Source: Streptomyces sp. NBC_00414
GTDB taxonomy: Bacteria; Actinomycetota; Actinomycetes; Streptomycetales; Streptomycetaceae
Length of the DNA stretch: 64,000 nucleotides
NCBI RefSeq assembly: GCF_036038375.1
Contig: NZ_CP107935.1
Span: 9,734,001-9,798,000 of the forward strand
Direction: 5' to 3'
Part shown: positions 27,346 to 38,315 of the stretch, piece after piece
Position numbering within the stretch: position 1 is the first letter of the stretch
Layout: the number at the start of each line of letters is the position of its first letter
Made by a program: the position numbers and the translations under genes
Notes under the pieces: generated by a model
The model's database searches: none
What the model was told of the DNA's origin: nothing
The model's input: only the letters and a program-made list of their open reading frames with translations

Positions 27346-27383
27346 AGTGTACGTTCGTACGCTCTGGCTATAAGGTCTCGCGT
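27346..27383 (+). promoter_or_regulatory. Leaderless promoter and palindromic operator of the MFS gene
   Basis: GTACGTTCGTAC (27349-27360) inside AGTGTACGTTCGTACGCT lies in the -35/spacer region. TAAGGT (27371-27376) is 7 nt before ATG 27384. Nearly the same palindrome precedes the acetyltransferase gene at 28771. Confidence 0.65.
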
Positions 27384-28628
27384 ATGACTGTTGACGTACT
27401 GCGCCGACCCGCGGCGGCCGAACGGCAGGCTCGCGTAGCCGTCGCCGTGCTGTTCTTCACCAATGGAGCCCTGTTCGCCAACCTGCTGCCGAGGTATCCG
27501 CAGATCAAGGCGGATCTCGGCATGGGTAACGCCGCATACGGCCTGGCCGTCGCCGCGTTTCCGGCGGGGGCCATCGCGGCCGGTCTCGCCGCGGGAGTGG
27601 TCGTCCGGCGGATGGGCTCGGGGCGGGCGGCGGTGGCCGGAACCCTGCTGACCGGCGCGGGGATCCTCGTCGCGGGCCTGGCCGACTCGGTGGTGCTGTT
27701 CGCGGCGGCGTTGTTCCTGGCCGGAGCGATGGACGCGATCACCGATGTCGCGCAGAACGCCCACGGCCTGCGTGTGCAGCGACGCTACGGGCGTTCCATC
27801 ATCAACTCCTTCCACGCGATCTGGTCCATCGGCGCCGTCGTCGGCGGATCCATGGCCGCCGCGGCGATCGCACTCGGTCTCTCGCGCGGGCAGCACCTGA
27901 CGATCTCGGCGGTGGTGTTCGCGGTGGCCGCGTGCGTCGCGTTGCGGTTCTGCCTGCCGGGCCCCGAGACCGACACCGAGCCCGGAGCGGAAACCGGGTC
28001 GGCTGCGGAGTCGGCGGCCGAGTCCGGCCTCGACGGTCGCACGGGACGGCAGGGGAAGCGTCCGGCGGTGGGCCGGCGTACCGCGTACGTGCTGGCCGCG
28101 CTCGTGCTCATCGCCACGGCGGGCACGCTAGTCGAGGACGCGGGCAGTTCCTGGGCCGCTCTCTACCTCTCCGACTCGCTGTCCGCGTCGGTGGAGCTGG
28201 CCGCCTCCGGCTACATCGCCCTGGTCGGAGCCCAGTTCGTCGGCCGCATCATCGGCGACCGGCTCGTCGACCGGTTCGGCCAGCGCACGGTGGCCCGGGC
28301 CGGCGGCCTCATCGTCGTGGCCGGCATGGGCCTGGCGTTGGCCGTGCCCACGGTGCCCGGCACTATTCTCGGGTTCGCCGCGGCCGGGTTCGGTGTGGCG
28401 ACGCTGGTCCCCGCCGCGATGCACGAAGCCGACGAGCTGCCCGGCCTCAAGCCCGGTTCGGGGCTGGCCATCGTCTCCTGGCTCATGCGCCTGGGCTTCC
28501 TGCTGTCCCCGCCGGTCGTCGGACTGGTGGCGGACGCGGCCAGTCTGCGGGTGGGCCTGCTGGTGGTGCCCTTCGCCGGACTGCTCGTGCTCCTGCTCGC
28601 CGGAGTGCTGAAGCCCGGGCGCAGGTAA
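27384..28628 (+). CDS. MFS transporter (YbjJ-like)
   Basis: A 414-aa major facilitator protein with about 12 membrane segments and no soluble domain. Landmarks are FFTNGALFANLLPRYPQIKADL at the N-terminus, VVRRMGSGRAAVAG in the first cytoplasmic loop, and a Glu/Gly/Ser-rich central loop (about residues 195-220). It resembles YbjJ-type permeases of unknown substrate. Its promoter carries the same palindrome as the acetyltransferase-TetR operon just downstream, so it probably belongs to that TetR regulon as an efflux or uptake pump. Confidence 0.85.
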   Translation: MTVDVLRRPAAAERQARVAVAVLFFTNGALFANLLPRYPQIKADLGMGNAAYGLAVAAFPAGAIAAGLAAGVVVRRMGSGRAAVAGTLLTGAGILVAGLADSVVLFAAALFLAGAMDAITDVAQNAHGLRVQRRYGRSIINSFHAIWSIGAVVGGSMAAAAIALGLSRGQHLTISAVVFAVAACVALRFCLPGPETDTEPGAETGSAAESAAESGLDGRTGRQGKRPAVGRRTAYVLAALVLIATAGTLVEDAGSSWAALYLSDSLSASVELAASGYIALVGAQFVGRIIGDRLVDRFGQRTVARAGGLIVVAGMGLALAVPTVPGTILGFAAAGFGVATLVPAAMHEADELPGLKPGSGLAIVSWLMRLGFLLSPPVVGLVADAASLRVGLLVVPFAGLLVLLLAGVLKPGRR

Positions 28629-28753
28629 AAACCGGGCGCGGGTATACCCGGTGCAGGTGAATCCGGCGCAGGCAGATCCGGCGTGGACAGGTCCGGCGCC
28701 GGTAGGTCCGGCCTTCGCGGCGCGTGCGTTTCACGGACCGCGGTCCGACGTCG

Positions 28754-28770
28754 AGTGTACGATCGTACGC
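28754..28770 (+). promoter_or_regulatory. Leaderless promoter and palindromic operator of the acetyltransferase operon
   Basis: GTACGATCGTAC (28757-28768) is a perfect 12-bp palindrome. It contains the -10 box TACGAT (28758-28763), which lies 7 nt before ATG 28771. A bound repressor would block the promoter directly. Confidence 0.7.
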
Positions 28771-29352
28771 ATGTCGACGGACTACTTCGCCCAGGATCCC
28801 CGCACGAACCTCGAACGCATGACGGCGGGTGACCACTACATCGCCGACGACCCGGAGATCGTCCGCCGGTACGAGCGAGCCATGCGCCTGGCCGCCCGCT
28901 ACCAGGCCGCCTACATCGAGGACACCGAGGCGGCCCGGCCGATCCTCGCCGAACTGCTCGGGGCGCTGGGCCCGGACGTACACGTACGGCCGCCGCTGTA
29001 CGTCGACTACGGCAGCAACATCACGATCGGCGCGCGGACCTTCGTCAACTACAACCTGACCGCGCTGGACGTCGCCGCGATCACCATCGGCGAGGACTGC
29101 CAGATCGGCCCGAACGTCCAACTGCTCACCCCCACCCACCCCTTGGAGCCGGAGCCCCGGCGCGACAAGCTGGAAGCCGCCCAGCCGATCACCATCGGCA
29201 ACAACGTGTGGCTCGGGGGAGGCGCCATCGTGCTGCCCGGTGTCAGTATCGGCGACAACTCCGTCATCGGCGCGGGCGCGGTGGTGACGAAGGACGTGCC
29301 CGCGAATGTCGTCGCCGTCGGCAACCCCGCCCGCCCGGTCCGTACCCTCTGA
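28771..29352 (+). CDS. Maltose O-acetyltransferase/NodL-family acetyltransferase
   Basis: A 193-aa sugar O-acetyltransferase of the left-handed beta-helix type. It has the N-terminal Mac domain (MTAGDHYIADDPEIVRRYER) and hexapeptide repeats (NITIGARTFVNYNL, ITIGEDCQIGPNV, ITIGNNVWLGGGAIVLPGV, SIGDNSVIGAGAVVTKDVP). The catalytic His is in LLTPTHPL. It transfers acetyl from acetyl-CoA to a sugar. The transcript is likely leaderless and continues into the TetR gene 11 bp downstream. Confidence 0.9.
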   Translation: MSTDYFAQDPRTNLERMTAGDHYIADDPEIVRRYERAMRLAARYQAAYIEDTEAARPILAELLGALGPDVHVRPPLYVDYGSNITIGARTFVNYNLTALDVAAITIGEDCQIGPNVQLLTPTHPLEPEPRRDKLEAAQPITIGNNVWLGGGAIVLPGVSIGDNSVIGAGAVVTKDVPANVVAVGNPARPVRTL

Positions 29353-29363
29353 AGGCTCCCGCC

Positions 29364-29912
29364 ATGGCCACCGGACACACCGACCCGCAGCGCCGCGAAC
29401 GCATCATCGCCGCGACCCTCGATCTCATCGCCGAGGAGGGGATCGCCAACGTCTCGCACCGGAAGGTCGCCAGGCGCGCCGGTGTCCCTCTGGGTTCGAT
29501 GACGTACCACTTCAGCGGCATGGACGAGCTGCTCCGGGAGGCGTTCACCCGCTTCGCCGACCACATCGTCGCCGTCTTCGACGCCCACCTCGCGGCTCCG
29601 GCCGACCGTGACCAGGCCCGCGAGGCGGTGACGGATCTGGTCCACGTCCTGTCGGAGGGGAGCCAGCGCGACCTCGTACTCACCCAGGAGCTGTACATCC
29701 TCGCCGCTCGTCGGCCCGTCTACCGGGAACTCACCCACGAGTGGATGGGCCGCAGCCGCGTCCACCTGGAGAAGCACTTCGACCCGGACACGGCACGTCA
29801 ACTCGACGCCCTCATCGAGGGGTTGACCCTCCACCGCGCTCTGGACAACGAACCCCACGACCGTGCCCTGACCCTTGAGGCGATCACTCGCATCACCACG
29901 AAGGGCACGTAG
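29364..29912 (+). CDS. TetR-family regulator of the MFS/acetyltransferase group
   Basis: A 182-aa TetR protein: RRERIIAATLDLIAEEGIAN, then the DNA-binding helix pair VSHRKVARRAGVPLGSMTYHF. The C-terminal domain resembles the TetR_C_6-like group. It is the second gene of the acetyltransferase operon. The two GTACG-W-TCGTAC palindromes before 27384 and 28771 are the best candidates for its operator, so it would repress itself, the acetyltransferase and the MFS pump. Confidence 0.88.
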   Translation: MATGHTDPQRRERIIAATLDLIAEEGIANVSHRKVARRAGVPLGSMTYHFSGMDELLREAFTRFADHIVAVFDAHLAAPADRDQAREAVTDLVHVLSEGSQRDLVLTQELYILAARRPVYRELTHEWMGRSRVHLEKHFDPDTARQLDALIEGLTLHRALDNEPHDRALTLEAITRITTKGT

Positions 29913-29999
29913 GGCCGCGGCGAGAGGCCTCACAGACCGGGGGGGGGTGGGAGGCCGGATCGATCAGGAATCGAGAAGCGCCGACCCCCGTGCCCCATC

Positions 30000-30012
30000 T
30001 AGCGTGACTGCC
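30000..30012 (+). promoter_or_regulatory. -10 box of leaderless VOC gene
   Basis: TAGCGT at 30000-30005 lies 7 nt before ATG 30013. No ribosome binding site is present. A run of 8 G at 29940-29947 lies upstream. Confidence 0.55.
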
Positions 30013-30426
30013 ATGGACGTCACCATTCACGCGAGCTTCCTCCCGCACAACGATCCGGACGCCTCCCTGGCCTTCTACCGGGACGCCCTCGGCTTCGAGG
30101 TCCGTGACGACGTCGGCCACGGCGGCATGCGCTGGATCACGGTCGGGCCCGCCGGCCGGCCCGGCACGTGCATCGTCCTGGAACCGCCGGTCACCGACCC
30201 CGGCGTTTCCGACGACGAGCGCCGCGCCGTCGCCGAGATGATGGCGAAGGGCACGTACGCGGGCATCCTCCTGGCCACCCCCGACCTCGACGCCACCTTC
30301 GAGCGAGTCCGGGCGGCGGGGAGCGGCGAGGTGGTCCAGGAGCCGGCCGAGCAGGCGTACGGCGTGCGGGACTGCGCCTTCCTCGATCCCGCGGGCAACA
30401 TGATCCGCATCCAGGAACGACGCTGA
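30013..30426 (+). CDS. VOC-superfamily (glyoxalase/bleomycin-resistance) protein
   Basis: A 137-aa VOC protein: SLAFYRDALGFEVRDDVGHGGMRWITV is the first beta-alpha-beta module, and FLDPAGNMIRIQERR the end of the second. The family includes antibiotic-sequestering proteins and metal-dependent lyases or dioxygenases; the final Glu of MIRIQE is a usual metal ligand, but no function can be assigned. A UvrA2-like gene follows 188 bp downstream on the same strand, across a repeat-rich gap. Confidence 0.85.
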   Translation: MDVTIHASFLPHNDPDASLAFYRDALGFEVRDDVGHGGMRWITVGPAGRPGTCIVLEPPVTDPGVSDDERRAVAEMMAKGTYAGILLATPDLDATFERVRAAGSGEVVQEPAEQAYGVRDCAFLDPAGNMIRIQERR

Positions 30427-30470
30427 GCGGTCCGGCGACCGCAGCACATCCACGCGCACTGCTCGAAGCC

Positions 30471-30558
30471 GGTCGGACCGAACCGGTCGAACCGGACTGG
30501 CCGGACCGAACCGGTTGAACCGAACCGATTGAACCGGACCGGTCGGACCGAACCGGGC
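30471..30558. repeat. AACCGG-rich direct repeats
   Basis: GGTCGGACCGAACCGG occurs at 30471-30486 and again at 30541-30556, with AACCGG/TTGAACCG units between. The tract lies between the VOC gene and the UvrA2-like gene and has no coding features. Confidence 0.75.
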
Positions 30559-30614
30559 GACACCTGCGGGGACCGCGAGGGCGGCCCCATGCACCAGCAA
30601 CAGATGGAGACACG

Positions 30615-33005
<2,391 letters not shown>

Positions 33006-33038
33006 CCCGGCGTCTGTCCATCGAACGCCAGTAGCCCC

Positions 33039-33068
33039 GCGGCGACAGGTTCAAGGGCCTGTCGCCGC
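33039..33068 (+). terminator. Hairpin terminator after the second UvrA2-like gene
   Basis: A perfect 11-bp stem (33039-33049 with 33058-33068, GCGGCGACAGG and its complement) with an 8-nt loop, 34 bp after the stop. Confidence 0.75.
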
Positions 33069-33139
33069 CATGGTGATCACTTTGTTGTTCGAGTCGCGCA
33101 TTCGGGTGAATCAGGTCTGCCGACCGGTTTTGGGCTCCC

Positions 33140-33153
33140 TAGTATCTGGTTCC
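33140..33153 (+). promoter_or_regulatory. -10 box of leaderless monooxygenase gene
   Basis: TAGTAT at 33140-33145 lies 8 nt before GTG 33154; no ribosome binding site is seen. Confidence 0.5.
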
Positions 33154-34365
33154 GTGACAGACGGGAAGAGGCGCCCAGGACCGGCTGACCACACGACCGA
33201 CGTGGTCGTCCTCGGGGCCGGACCGGCCGGGCTCGTGCTCGGCAACATCCTGGTGGACCGGGGGATCGACTGCGTCGTCCTGGAACGGTCCGAACGCGCC
33301 CATGTGCAGAGACGGGCCCGTGCCGGATTCCTGGCGGCCAACACCGTGCGGATCCTGGAACGGCACGGTCTCGCCGAGGGGCTGAGCCGACACGGAAAGA
33401 TCCACAGCACCTGCGAGTTCCGGACCGAGGACGGCCGGTTCCGGCTGGACTACAGCGGGCTCGGGCAGGGGGAACAGCACACCGTCTACCCCCAACAAGA
33501 GCTGGTGAAAGGCCTGTTGACGAGGTTCCTGGCACGCGGCGGGCAGCTTCGTTTCGGCACCGAGGCCGTAGCCGTGCGCCACGCCGACACCGGGCGTCCC
33601 GAGGTGGCCGTGCGAGACGCCGACGGACGGCCCGGCCTGTGGCGGGCGCGGTACGTGGCCGGCTGCGACGGGCGGCACGGCGCCGCCCGGCGTTCACTTC
33701 CCGCCGGTACGGTCCGCCACCACCGCGACCACGGCGTGACCTGGCTCGGCCTGCTCGCCGAGGCACCCCCCAGCCTGGACGCCGTCGGATACGCGGTCCA
33801 CGAGCGCGGGTTCGCCGGACACATGGCCCGCACCAGCGAGGTCACCCGCTACTACCTGCAGACCGGGCGCGGCACCCCGGCCGACGCCTGGTCCGAGGAG
33901 CGGATCTGGGACGAGCTGGAACTGCGGATGCGGTCGCGGGAGTACGGCCCGCTGCGCCGCGGGCGCGTCGTGCAGCGCTCCGTCGTCGACCTGGAGTCCG
34001 ACGTGCTCGAACCGCTGCGCCACGGCGCGCTGTTCCTCGTGGGCGACGCCGCCGGTCTGATCAGCCCGTCCGCCGCGAAGGGCGCCAATCTGGCGGTTCT
34101 CGAAGCGGCACTGCTGGCCGACGCCCTGACCGATGACCTCACCCTGGGGAACCCGGCGGGCCTCGACGCCTACTCCGCACGCTGTCTGACACACATCTGG
34201 CGTGCCCAGGAGTTCTCACACTGGATGATCGGGCTGCTGCACGGCCCCTCCGGCACGGACGGCGAGTCGCTGTTCCACAACTCCCTGCGCCGCTCCCGCC
34301 TCACCTCGCTGCGCACCTCGCGCAGCCAGCAGGACTGGTTCGCCGAGCACTACGTCGGCGTATAG
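33154..34365 (+). CDS. 4-Hydroxybenzoate 3-monooxygenase-like flavoprotein
   Basis: A 403-aa class A FAD monooxygenase. GAGPAGLVLG (21-30) is the FAD-binding fingerprint, RARAGFLAANTVRILE and VYPQQELVKGLL match PHBH positions, CDGRHGAAR is the DG motif, and GDAAGLISPSAAKGANLAV is the GD motif. PHBH hydroxylates 4-hydroxybenzoate to protocatechuate with NADPH. Residues in the PHBH substrate pocket cannot be checked by eye. The neighbours are a methyltransferase, not beta-ketoadipate genes, so it may modify a phenolic metabolite rather than degrade one. Start GTG 33154 is from the -10 box. Confidence 0.82.
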   Translation: MTDGKRRPGPADHTTDVVVLGAGPAGLVLGNILVDRGIDCVVLERSERAHVQRRARAGFLAANTVRILERHGLAEGLSRHGKIHSTCEFRTEDGRFRLDYSGLGQGEQHTVYPQQELVKGLLTRFLARGGQLRFGTEAVAVRHADTGRPEVAVRDADGRPGLWRARYVAGCDGRHGAARRSLPAGTVRHHRDHGVTWLGLLAEAPPSLDAVGYAVHERGFAGHMARTSEVTRYYLQTGRGTPADAWSEERIWDELELRMRSREYGPLRRGRVVQRSVVDLESDVLEPLRHGALFLVGDAAGLISPSAAKGANLAVLEAALLADALTDDLTLGNPAGLDAYSARCLTHIWRAQEFSHWMIGLLHGPSGTDGESLFHNSLRRSRLTSLRTSRSQQDWFAEHYVGV

Positions 34366-34397
34366 CCCGTCACGCCCCGAGCCCCGCACCCGCCTGC

Positions 34398-34453
34398 ATC
34401 CGTACGCCCACATCTATACGCCCACATCTGTACGCCTGCCTCCGTATGTGTAC
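34398..34453. repeat. 14-bp tandem repeats before the methyltransferase gene
   Basis: Four imperfect 14-bp units of ATCCGTACGCCCAC type (34398, 34412, 34426, 34440) end 14 bp before ATG 34468. They may overlap the promoter. Confidence 0.75.
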
Positions 34454-34467
34454 ATCCGAACCCCGGA

Positions 34468-36165
34468 ATGAGGATCCCCCCGCACATGATCACGGCATTG
34501 TCGGGCGACACGTCCCGTCTGCGCGCGACGGTCGACTTCGTCAAGGAACAGGACACCGCCACACTGCTCCCCCTCCTGTTTCCCGGGCTCGACGGCCCGG
34601 AGCTGCGGGCCCTGGTGGAGTGCTGCGACTTCTCACACGCGGCGCTGCTCGTCTTCCCGTCCGACGAGGCGGCGCTGGCCGCCATGCTCGCCGACTGCGG
34701 GCTCGTCCCGGGCACGCCGCCACAGCCGAGCGTCGTCGTGCGCGAACGCCTCGCCGTACGGCACAAGCGGGGTGCGGCGGAGCTCGACGTCGGCATCCTG
34801 CGCCCCGCTGTGGAACGCCCGGACGGGACGCGGCGCATGGTCGAGGTGTTCGCGCTGACCGTGCCACCGGGGTCGGACCTCGGCACCGTCGCCGCCTACG
34901 AGCGGGAACGGCAGCACGAGACACACATCGCCTTCGAGGTCGAGACACCTGACCCCTTGGTGCTGCGCGGCCTGTGTGCGGCCTTCGGACGGTACGGCGC
35001 CACCCCCGACGGCGGCGGCTACAACCCGCACGAGAACGGCACGGTGTTCTACTTCACCGCGCCCGCCGAAGCCAAGGCCGGGTACCGGCGCGTGGAGCTG
35101 TACGTCCCCGGCGACCACCGCGACATCCTCGCCGCCCACCTCGACGAGCACCGTGCACGGCAGCCCGCCGAGACCCTGCTGCGCCTGCTGACCGGGGCAT
35201 GGACGACACAGGCCCTGGCCGCCTTCGCCCAGCTGGAGGTGGCCGACGCGATGGACGAGGAGCGGGGCATCGGCCTGGCCGAACTGGCGCGGGACACCGG
35301 TGTGCTGGCTCCGAACCTCGCCACCCTGCTGCGCTACCTCACCATGCTCGGCGTGGTGAACGAGGGCCGCGACGGATTCCGGCTCACGGACACCGGCCGG
35401 CTGCTGCGCGCGGACGCCGAGGGGTCGATGCGGGCGCTGGCGCTGATGTACGGAGGGCCGTTCTACGAGTCCTTCGCCGGGCTCGGACACACCGTGCGCA
35501 CCGGAGAGGTCGCCTTCGAGCGGTGCTTCGGCGAGAACCACTTCGACCACTTCGCCCGCGATCCCGAACTCGCCGAGCTCTTCGACCGGTCGATGGCCGC
35601 CGGTTCACGGATGTTCGATCCGCTGCCCACCCACCCGGTCCTCGCGGCGGCGGCCGAAGGGGCCACGGTGGTCGACATCGCGGGTGGCGACGGGGAGTTG
35701 CTCGGCCGGATCCTGTCCGCGCATCCCCGCCTGCACGGCATCCTGCTGGAGCGTCCGCGCACCGTCGAGACCGCCCGCCGCCTCCTCGACGCGGCCGGCC
35801 ATACGGAGCGGTGCGCCTTCCGGGCGGGTGACTTCGCGGACGTACCCGCGGGCGGCGACGTCTACGTACTGTCCCGCGTCCTGCACGACTGGGACGACGA
35901 CCGCTGCCGCGAGATCCTGCGCCACATCGCCCGCGCGATGTCCGACACCGCCGATCTGCTCGTCGTCGAACGCGTCCTGCCCGCCGACGGCTCCGCCTCC
36001 CTGGCCACGGCCTGGGACCTGCACATGATGTGCAACGTCGGCGGCCGGGAACGGCGCGCCGACCACTACGCCCGGCTGTTCGCCGACGCGGGCCTCACCC
36101 TGGTGGGTCTGGCACCGCTGCCCCTGGACGGCAGCGTGCTGCATGTCCGCACCCGATCCCGCTGA
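34468..36165 (+). CDS. SAM-dependent O-methyltransferase with extra N-terminal domain
   Basis: A 565-aa protein, about 220 residues longer than typical class I small-molecule O-methyltransferases. The C-terminal 335 residues are the enzyme: dimerisation/winged-helix part (LLRLLTGAWTTQALAAFAQLEVADAM, LTDTGRLLR), SAM motif VVDIAGGDGELLGRIL, and SRVLHDWDDDRCREIL with the family HDW motif. The first about 230 residues are not recognised. They contain ALLVFPSDEAALAAML and ETHIAFEVETPDPLVLRGL, and a strand pattern that hints at a VOC-like fold (weak). ATG 34486 is an alternative start with GAGGA upstream. It follows the monooxygenase by 102 bp. Phenolic substrate likely. Confidence 0.8.
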   Translation: MRIPPHMITALSGDTSRLRATVDFVKEQDTATLLPLLFPGLDGPELRALVECCDFSHAALLVFPSDEAALAAMLADCGLVPGTPPQPSVVVRERLAVRHKRGAAELDVGILRPAVERPDGTRRMVEVFALTVPPGSDLGTVAAYERERQHETHIAFEVETPDPLVLRGLCAAFGRYGATPDGGGYNPHENGTVFYFTAPAEAKAGYRRVELYVPGDHRDILAAHLDEHRARQPAETLLRLLTGAWTTQALAAFAQLEVADAMDEERGIGLAELARDTGVLAPNLATLLRYLTMLGVVNEGRDGFRLTDTGRLLRADAEGSMRALALMYGGPFYESFAGLGHTVRTGEVAFERCFGENHFDHFARDPELAELFDRSMAAGSRMFDPLPTHPVLAAAAEGATVVDIAGGDGELLGRILSAHPRLHGILLERPRTVETARRLLDAAGHTERCAFRAGDFADVPAGGDVYVLSRVLHDWDDDRCREILRHIARAMSDTADLLVVERVLPADGSASLATAWDLHMMCNVGGRERRADHYARLFADAGLTLVGLAPLPLDGSVLHVRTRSR

Positions 36166-36291
36166 GAACGCTTCGGCCATACGGTCACCGGTCGTCCCTC
36201 GCGGCCCCTCGCCCGGTGACGGGCGTGGCCGACCGGCCGCGGTGGGGCGGGTGGTGGCGAGGGGCCGGTACGCGGCGGGAGACTTGGCCCC

Positions 36292-36885
36292 ATGAACACA
36301 ACCGATCCCAAGGCCGACCTTCACTTCTACCTGCAGAACGCCCGTGACGCCCTGCTGTGGAAGCTCGAAGGGCTCTCGGAGTACGACATCCGCCGTCCGC
36401 GGACGCCGACCGGCACCAACCTCCTGGGCCTCGTGAAACACACGGCCGGTGTGGAGTTGGGCTACCTCGGTGACACCTTCGGCAGGCCGTCCGGCGAGAC
36501 ACTGCCCTGGCTGGAGGCCGGCGCCGAACTCAACGCGGACATGTGGGCCACCGCGGAGGAGTCGCGCGAGCACATCGTGGGGCTCTATCGCCGGGCCTGG
36601 GCGCACGCGGACGCGACGATCGACGCGCTCGCGCTGGACACGGTCGGCCGGGTGCCGTGGTGGCCGAGCGGCAAGGACGAGGTGACGTTGCATCATGCCG
36701 TCGTGCGTGTCGTCGCAGACACGCACCGGCACGCCGGCCATGCCGACATCCTCCGGGAACTCATGGACGGTTCGGTCGGGATGAACAAGACCAACGACGG
36801 CATGGCGTCGGATGACGCGGAGTGGTGGGAGGAGTACCGGAGCAGGCTGGAGCGCGCGGCTCAGGAAGCAGACCGCGACGCGTGA
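36292..36885 (+). CDS. DinB-family protein
   Basis: A 197-aa four-helix-bundle protein of the DinB/DUF664 type. LLGLVKHTAGVELGYL carries the first metal His, and VADTHRHAGHADILRELMDG the second and third. Members are mycothiol- or bacillithiol-dependent enzymes or of unknown role; actinobacterial members are often mycothiol S-transferases. GGGAG lies 10 nt before the ATG; a -10-like GAGACT 7 nt upstream would alternatively make it leaderless. Confidence 0.85.
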   Translation: MNTTDPKADLHFYLQNARDALLWKLEGLSEYDIRRPRTPTGTNLLGLVKHTAGVELGYLGDTFGRPSGETLPWLEAGAELNADMWATAEESREHIVGLYRRAWAHADATIDALALDTVGRVPWWPSGKDEVTLHHAVVRVVADTHRHAGHADILRELMDGSVGMNKTNDGMASDDAEWWEEYRSRLERAAQEADRDA

Positions 36886-36975
36886 CGCAGCACCGTACCG
36901 CCCTGGCGGCGGCCACTCGGGCCCGGCACGATCGCCCTCGTGACAAGTCCCCCACGACGGGTCCCCCACGACAGG

Positions 36976-38241
36976 TCAGCGGGACGGGCCGTCGAGGTCC
37001 TCTGCGGGTACGCCGATGGTCTCCTCCCGCATGCCCCACGGCGACCCGTACTCCGTGAGCAGGTCGAGGAACGGCCGTGGAGGCATCGCCTCGGGGCCGA
37101 GTACTCCGCTGCCGTGCCAGGCCCCGGACGCGATGAGTTCGAGGGCCGCCACGGGGTTGATCGCGGTCTGCCAGACCACGGCCTGGGAGCCGTACTCCCG
37201 CATCGACCACTGGTTGTCGACCACGTGGTAGAGGTACACCTCCCGTGGCCGGCCGTCCTTGGTGCCCTTCACCCAGGTACCGGCGCACGTCTTGCCGCGC
37301 ATCCGGTCTCCGAGTCCGGCCGGATCGGGCAGACAGGCGGCGACCACGTCCCGCGGGGAGACCGCGGCCTTGCCCCCGCCGCCGCCGTCCACGGTGACCG
37401 GCTCGGTACGGTCCAGACCCAGTTTGTGCAGGGTCTGCAGGACGCCGATGGACTCGTCGCCGAGTCCGTACTTGAAAGTGACCCGCCCGGCCTTCAACCA
37501 CCGTGGGATCAGGAGCACTTCCTCGTGCTCGACGTTGACGCACTCCACCGGACCGATGCCCTCGGGGAAGTCGAAGACCTCCGGCTCGCTGAAGGGCGCT
37601 GTGGTGAACCAGCCCCGGTCCGCCTCGTAGACGACCGGCGGGTTGAGGCACTCCTCGATGGTCGTCCAGATGCTGAAGGACGGGGCGAAGCCGTATCCGT
37701 CCACGACCAGGTCGGCGCCGTCACGGACGCCGATCTCCTCGATCTCGTCGAAGAGGACGTCGGCGGCGTACCGGGCGAACACGTCCGACAGGCCCGGCTC
37801 CACCCCCATACCGACCAGTGCGAGCCGGTCCGCCGCCTCCCACTCGACGGACCGGGCGAACTGCGCGTCTCCCAGCTTGACGCCGCACTCCTCGTAGGGA
37901 CGGACCGGATGCGGCCGGGAGAGGGACATCGCCATGTCCAGGTAGTGGGCGCCATGGGTGAGCGCCGCGTCGAAGAGCGACAGCACGAAACGGGGGTCTG
38001 TGGCATTGAGCAGGACATCGCAGTGGTGCTCGGCGAGCGCGGCCCGTACGCCGTCGGTGTCCGAGGCATCGAGCAGCGCCGCCGAGAACCGGTGCTCGTC
38101 CTCTCCGAGTGCCGCGACAGCCGACTCGGCCCGCGAGAGGTCGTGGTCGGCGACAACCATGTGCTCGAAGAAGGAGCGCCGGGCCGCGATCCTGGTGATC
38201 GCGGTGCCGACGCCCCCTGCTCCGACCAAGAGGACTCGCAT
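36976..38241 (-). CDS. Saccharopine dehydrogenase/carboxynorspermidine dehydrogenase-like protein
   Basis: A 421-aa NAD(P)-dependent oxidoreductase: VLLVGAGGVGTAITRIAARR at the N-terminus, DVLLNATDPRFVL, GAHYLDMAM, then MGVEPGLSDVFARY, where saccharopine and carboxynorspermidine enzymes bind substrate. The C-terminal region KTCAGTWVKGTKDGRPREVYLYHVVD is also family-like. It may act in polyamine or lysine metabolism, but no such genes lie next to it. ATG 38241 has GGAG 9 nt upstream. Confidence 0.85.
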   Translation of the reverse strand: MRVLLVGAGGVGTAITRIAARRSFFEHMVVADHDLSRAESAVAALGEDEHRFSAALLDASDTDGVRAALAEHHCDVLLNATDPRFVLSLFDAALTHGAHYLDMAMSLSRPHPVRPYEECGVKLGDAQFARSVEWEAADRLALVGMGVEPGLSDVFARYAADVLFDEIEEIGVRDGADLVVDGYGFAPSFSIWTTIEECLNPPVVYEADRGWFTTAPFSEPEVFDFPEGIGPVECVNVEHEEVLLIPRWLKAGRVTFKYGLGDESIGVLQTLHKLGLDRTEPVTVDGGGGGKAAVSPRDVVAACLPDPAGLGDRMRGKTCAGTWVKGTKDGRPREVYLYHVVDNQWSMREYGSQAVVWQTAINPVAALELIASGAWHGSGVLGPEAMPPRPFLDLLTEYGSPWGMREETIGVPAEDLDGPSR

Positions 38242-38315
38242 CGCGCGGCACTCCTTCGTCCGGCCCGCCCGTTCAGTGGGCCAGGACGATAGCAGTGGCG
38301 GCGCTCGAACCGTCC

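Noticed and set aside
34398..34453. CRISPR array or phage attachment site
   Set aside because: Four imperfect 14-bp units without spacers and no cas or integrase gene; simple tandem repeat. The same holds for the repeats at 8562 and 56531.
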